NCBI GenBank assembly: GCA_029260655.1
Contig: JAJDCU010000043.1
Location: forward strand, 62,001-126,000
Direction: 5' to 3'
DNA from: Phycisphaeraceae bacterium
GTDB taxonomy: Bacteria; Planctomycetota; Phycisphaerae; Phycisphaerales; Phycisphaeraceae
DNA: 64,000 nt
Shown: piece by piece, positions 61,404-64,000 of the stretch
Layout of the letters: each line of letters opens with the position of its first letter
Position numbering within the stretch: the stretch's first letter is position 1
Notes under the pieces: generated by a model
Seen by the model: the letters and a program-made list of their open reading frames with translations, nothing else
The model's database searches: none
What the model was told of the DNA's origin: nothing
Translations under genes and position numbers: made by a program

Positions 61404-63164
61404 TCAATCCATCCCGATGACGCGGTCGACTTCTTCGATCGAGGTTTCGCCGCGGATGACCATGTCGTAGCCGCCTTCCTTGAGGCTGGTGAACATGGTC
61501 AGGTCGATGGCCTTTTTGATCGCGGCGATGTCCGGGTTGTTCATGACGACGTCGCGAAGGGCGTCGTTGGTGGTCAGCAGCTCGTAGATGCCTTTTCGCC
61601 CGGCGTACCCTGTGCCGAAGCACTTGGGGCAGCCGACGGGCATGTAGATCTTGTCGATCCCGGTGACGCTGCGTCCCATCCGCAGGACCTGCTCGGGGGT
61701 GGGCCGTTTGGGGGCCTTGCAGTGTTCGCAGAGCTGGCGGGCGAGCCTCTGGGCGAGGACCAGGTTGAGCGTGGACGCGACGAGGTAGGGCTCAACACCC
61801 AGGTCCAGCAGGCGGAAGATGGTCCCGATCGAGTCCTTGGCGTGGACGGTGGACAGGACCAGGTGCCCGGTGCTGGCGGCCTGCATCGCGGTGGTGGCGG
61901 TGTCCTTGTCACGGATCTCGCCCAGGACGATCACATCCGGGTCCTGCCGCAGGCACGACCGCAGCAGCATGTGGAAGCTGTGGCCCTGGTCTTCCGCGAC
62001 GGGGATCTGGGTCACCCCGGCGACCTCGTATTCGATCGGGTCCTCGATGGTGATGACGTTGCGCATGTTCACGTCGATCTGACGCAGGGCCGCGTACAGG
62101 GTCGTCGTCTTGCCGGACCCGGTCGGCCCGCAGTTGAGGATCATCCCGGTGTTTTGCTTGGTGATGTCCCGGATCCGTGTGTACATCCAGTCGGGCATCC
62201 ACAGGTCGGCGAGCTTCTGCGGCGCGTTGTGCGGGTCGAGCACGCGGATGACAAGCTTCTGGCCGAACATCGAGGGGGTAAAGCTGATGCGGTAGTCGAC
62301 CCGCCGGTCCGGGACCCGCACGGAGAAGTGGCCTTCCTGGACGATCGCTTTTTTGGAGATGTCGATGTCGCCGAGGATCTTGATCAGGCTGGCGAGCCGG
62401 CGGTACATCTCGGTATCGACCTTGGAGACCTCGACCATCGCGCCGTCGATCCGCAGGCGGACCAGCCCGCCCTCGCGCTTAGGCTCCATGTGGATGTCCG
62501 AGGCGCCCGAGCGGATACACCCGAGCATCAGCAGGCGTACGACGTCGATGGCCTCGGCGGTCGCGTCCTTGGAGCGTGCCGCGCCCCCGGCGGCGCCGTG
62601 GACGGTCTTGCCGCGTGCGTTGATCAGGGCGACCTCCGCCAGCCCGTAGGGCACGTCCCGCCCGACCTTCAATAACGCGGTAAACGATCCGATCCCGTAC
62701 CTGCCCCCGCCGACGACAGGGTCGACCTCGTCCTCATCGAGGATGATCGGCGCCGCGTCTTCGATATCGATCCCCTCGTCCCCGGAGAGGGTGTCGGAGG
62801 ACCGGCTGCCGGCCTGCCGAGGGTCCCTGCCCGGGAGCTGGCCTGGCGCGACCGCGACGGTCTGCCCGTCGTCGATGAACTTGACCGGGGTGCCGCCGAC
62901 CAGGAACAGGACGCCCGATCGCAGCACGACCGAGACGATGTCCAGCCCGTCCATCTTCGTGCCGTTACGCGAATCCAGGTCGCGCAGGACATACCCGCTG
63001 GGGGTGCTCTCGATCTGGCAGTGGTGCCGGCTGATGAGCTTGTCGTCGTCGATGGTGACGGAATTGCTTGCGTGTCGGCCTATGGTGACCTTGCTCTTGG
63101 CGAGGTTGCACCGTTTGATGCCCGAGCGAGAGTGTACTTCCAGGTGCGCCATAGCCGTGTGCAT
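61404..63164 (-). CDS. FHA-domain fusion of a GspE/PilB-type secretion ATPase
   Basis: A protein of 586 residues from ATG 63164 (an ATG four codons later is possible). Residues 10-95 are an FHA phosphothreonine-binding domain (VTIGRHASNSVTI, ISRHHCQI, DLDSRNGTKM). After an acidic linker comes the GspE/PilB ATPase: DIHMEPKREGGLVRLRIDG, Walker A GPTGSGKTTT (about residue 325), the Asp box ITIEDPIEYEV, Walker B VIVLGEIRDKDTA, the His box STGHLVLSTVHAKD, and the four-Cys zinc knot CEHC...CPKC. It powers assembly of type IV pili or type II pseudopili, and FHA replaces the usual N-terminal domain. The prepilin-like proteins at 49-51 kb are possible substrates. Confidence 0.92.
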   Translation of the reverse strand: MHTAMAHLEVHSRSGIKRCNLAKSKVTIGRHASNSVTIDDDKLISRHHCQIESTPSGYVLRDLDSRNGTKMDGLDIVSVVLRSGVLFLVGGTPVKFIDDGQTVAVAPGQLPGRDPRQAGSRSSDTLSGDEGIDIEDAAPIILDEDEVDPVVGGGRYGIGSFTALLKVGRDVPYGLAEVALINARGKTVHGAAGGAARSKDATAEAIDVVRLLMLGCIRSGASDIHMEPKREGGLVRLRIDGAMVEVSKVDTEMYRRLASLIKILGDIDISKKAIVQEGHFSVRVPDRRVDYRISFTPSMFGQKLVIRVLDPHNAPQKLADLWMPDWMYTRIRDITKQNTGMILNCGPTGSGKTTTLYAALRQIDVNMRNVITIEDPIEYEVAGVTQIPVAEDQGHSFHMLLRSCLRQDPDVIVLGEIRDKDTATTAMQAASTGHLVLSTVHAKDSIGTIFRLLDLGVEPYLVASTLNLVLAQRLARQLCEHCKAPKRPTPEQVLRMGRSVTGIDKIYMPVGCPKCFGTGYAGRKGIYELLTTNDALRDVVMNNPDIAAIKKAIDLTMFTSLKEGGYDMVIRGETSIEEVDRVIGMD

Positions 63165-63341
63165 TGTACGGGCGGACAGGCCGTTACGACAATCTCGGCC
63201 GATCAGGTTTCTTGCGGGCGATTAACGGGAAGCTGATGCATAGGGGACACATCTTGGCCGTTTACCCCCCGCCGACCACGGCAGGCCACGGGACTTGATC
63301 TACCCGACCACACAGGGGGGCTCACTACGCTGCACGGTCAG

Positions 63342-64000
63342 TTATATGGCCTTGGGCTGGCGTTCCTGCTCGACCAGGTCGTCATAGGTCTCGCGCCGGC
63401 GGATGGCCGTGGCCTTGCCGCCGTCGACCAGGATCTCGGCGGGGCGGGGCACGGCGTTGTAGTTGCTGGCCATCACCATGCCGTAGGCCCCGGCGGTGAA
63501 GAAACACAAACCGTCGCCGCGCTTCAAAGGCGGGAGCCTGCGTCCGGCGGCGAGTGTGTCGCTGGTCTCGCAGATCGGGCCGACCACGTCATAGGTCTCA
63601 AGCCCGGGCAGGTCCATCTCCTGGGCGCGCTTGGCCGGGACGTGCTCGGGCCCGACCGCGGTAGGCCAGGCGAAGTGGAAGCCCTCGTAGAAGGACGGTC
63701 GGATCAGGTGGTGCATCCCCGTATCCACAATCGCGAACGTCTTGCTCCCGCCGACCTTGATGTACTGCACCTTGCAGGCCAGCACGCCCGCGTTGCCGGA
63801 GATCGTCCGCCCGGGCTCGATGATCAACCGAAGATTCTTGCCGCGCAGCAGCGGGACGATCTGGTCGGCGTAGGTCTGGTAGGACGGGCTCTTGCCCGAT
63901 TCGTAATCCGCGGCGTACCCCCCGCCGATGTCCAGCGTGTCGATGGTGAAGCCGTCGGCGCGCAGGGCGTCGATCATCGCAAGCGCCTTGCTGATCGCCT
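63342..64000 (-). CDS. lysA: Diaminopimelate decarboxylase, C-terminal part
   Basis: The gene runs off the right edge: about 219 C-terminal residues are visible and the N-terminal PLP-Lys region lies outside. Signatures: LDIGGGYAADYESGKSPSY (alpha/beta barrel, PLP phosphate Gly-rich loop), IIEPGRTISGNAGVL, VDTGMHHLIRPSFYEGFH, GPICETSDTLAAGRRLP with the catalytic Cys (CETSD), and the C-terminal GAYGMVMASNYNAVPRPAE. The enzyme makes lysine from meso-diaminopimelate and acts as a dimer. Confidence 0.93.
   Translation of the reverse strand, partial: AISKALAMIDALRADGFTIDTLDIGGGYAADYESGKSPSYQTYADQIVPLLRGKNLRLIIEPGRTISGNAGVLACKVQYIKVGGSKTFAIVDTGMHHLIRPSFYEGFHFAWPTAVGPEHVPAKRAQEMDLPGLETYDVVGPICETSDTLAAGRRLPPLKRGDGLCFFTAGAYGMVMASNYNAVPRPAEILVDGGKATAIRRRETYDDLVEQERQPKAI

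Overview
The window is high-GC (roughly 60-65 %) bacterial DNA, most likely from a Planctomycetota of the class Phycisphaerae. The inference rests on six secreted proteins ending in a pair of dockerin-like repeats plus a VPEP/arginine-rich PEP-CTERM anchor, prepilin-like proteins with an invariant [16 protein letters not shown] start, an HYExAFE-family protein, and a secretion ATPase with an FHA front end. The organism is inferred, not searched.

Layout. 1-11.3 kb: a translationally chained electron-transport block on the plus strand, consisting of an outer-membrane-barrel-like protein (5' end outside the window), an NHL-repeat lipoprotein and a 12-haem cytochrome, then cytochrome c maturation genes ccmE-ccmF-unknown-ccmA-ccmB-ccmC-ccmD-like running into hemA. 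CcmE carries a Cys in place of the usual haem-binding His, and no ccmG/ccmH is present here. 11.4-22.9 kb: housekeeping genes (hisS, two methyltransferases including rsmD, ffh, valS, recO), interrupted by a small RAYT-type transposase gene between two 106-bp complex repeats. 23-30.9 kb: UDP-xylose synthase, an SDR, three dockerin/PEP-CTERM proteins (one metzincin-like, one cyclophilin), a pterin carbinolamine dehydratase and an M42 peptidase.

30.9-41.9 kb: a signalling segment with two duplicated GGDEF-EAL proteins that differ in their sensors, an MCP, and a protein with two PilJ-type domains. It ends at an intact tRNA-Pro(UGG), and decayed tRNA-Pro-like fragments are scattered through it, which suggests duplication or an island. 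42-51.1 kb: a CUT1-type ABC ATPase, three more PEP-CTERM proteins (two are tandem paralogues) and two prepilin-like proteins. 51.4-64 kb: a TlyA-like methyltransferase without its S4 domain, a candidate small RNA, an iscR-iscS-iscU-iscA operon with a visible promoter and operator-like palindrome, an adenylate-kinase-like protein, a second cysteine desulfurase, a large hydrolase-like protein, pyrE, an FHA-GspE ATPase and the 3' part of lysA.

Dispersed through intergenic regions is a palindromic repeat family, GTTTAGCGG followed by a short hairpin whose two arms vary together. No CRISPR array, rRNA gene, phage or replication origin was seen.
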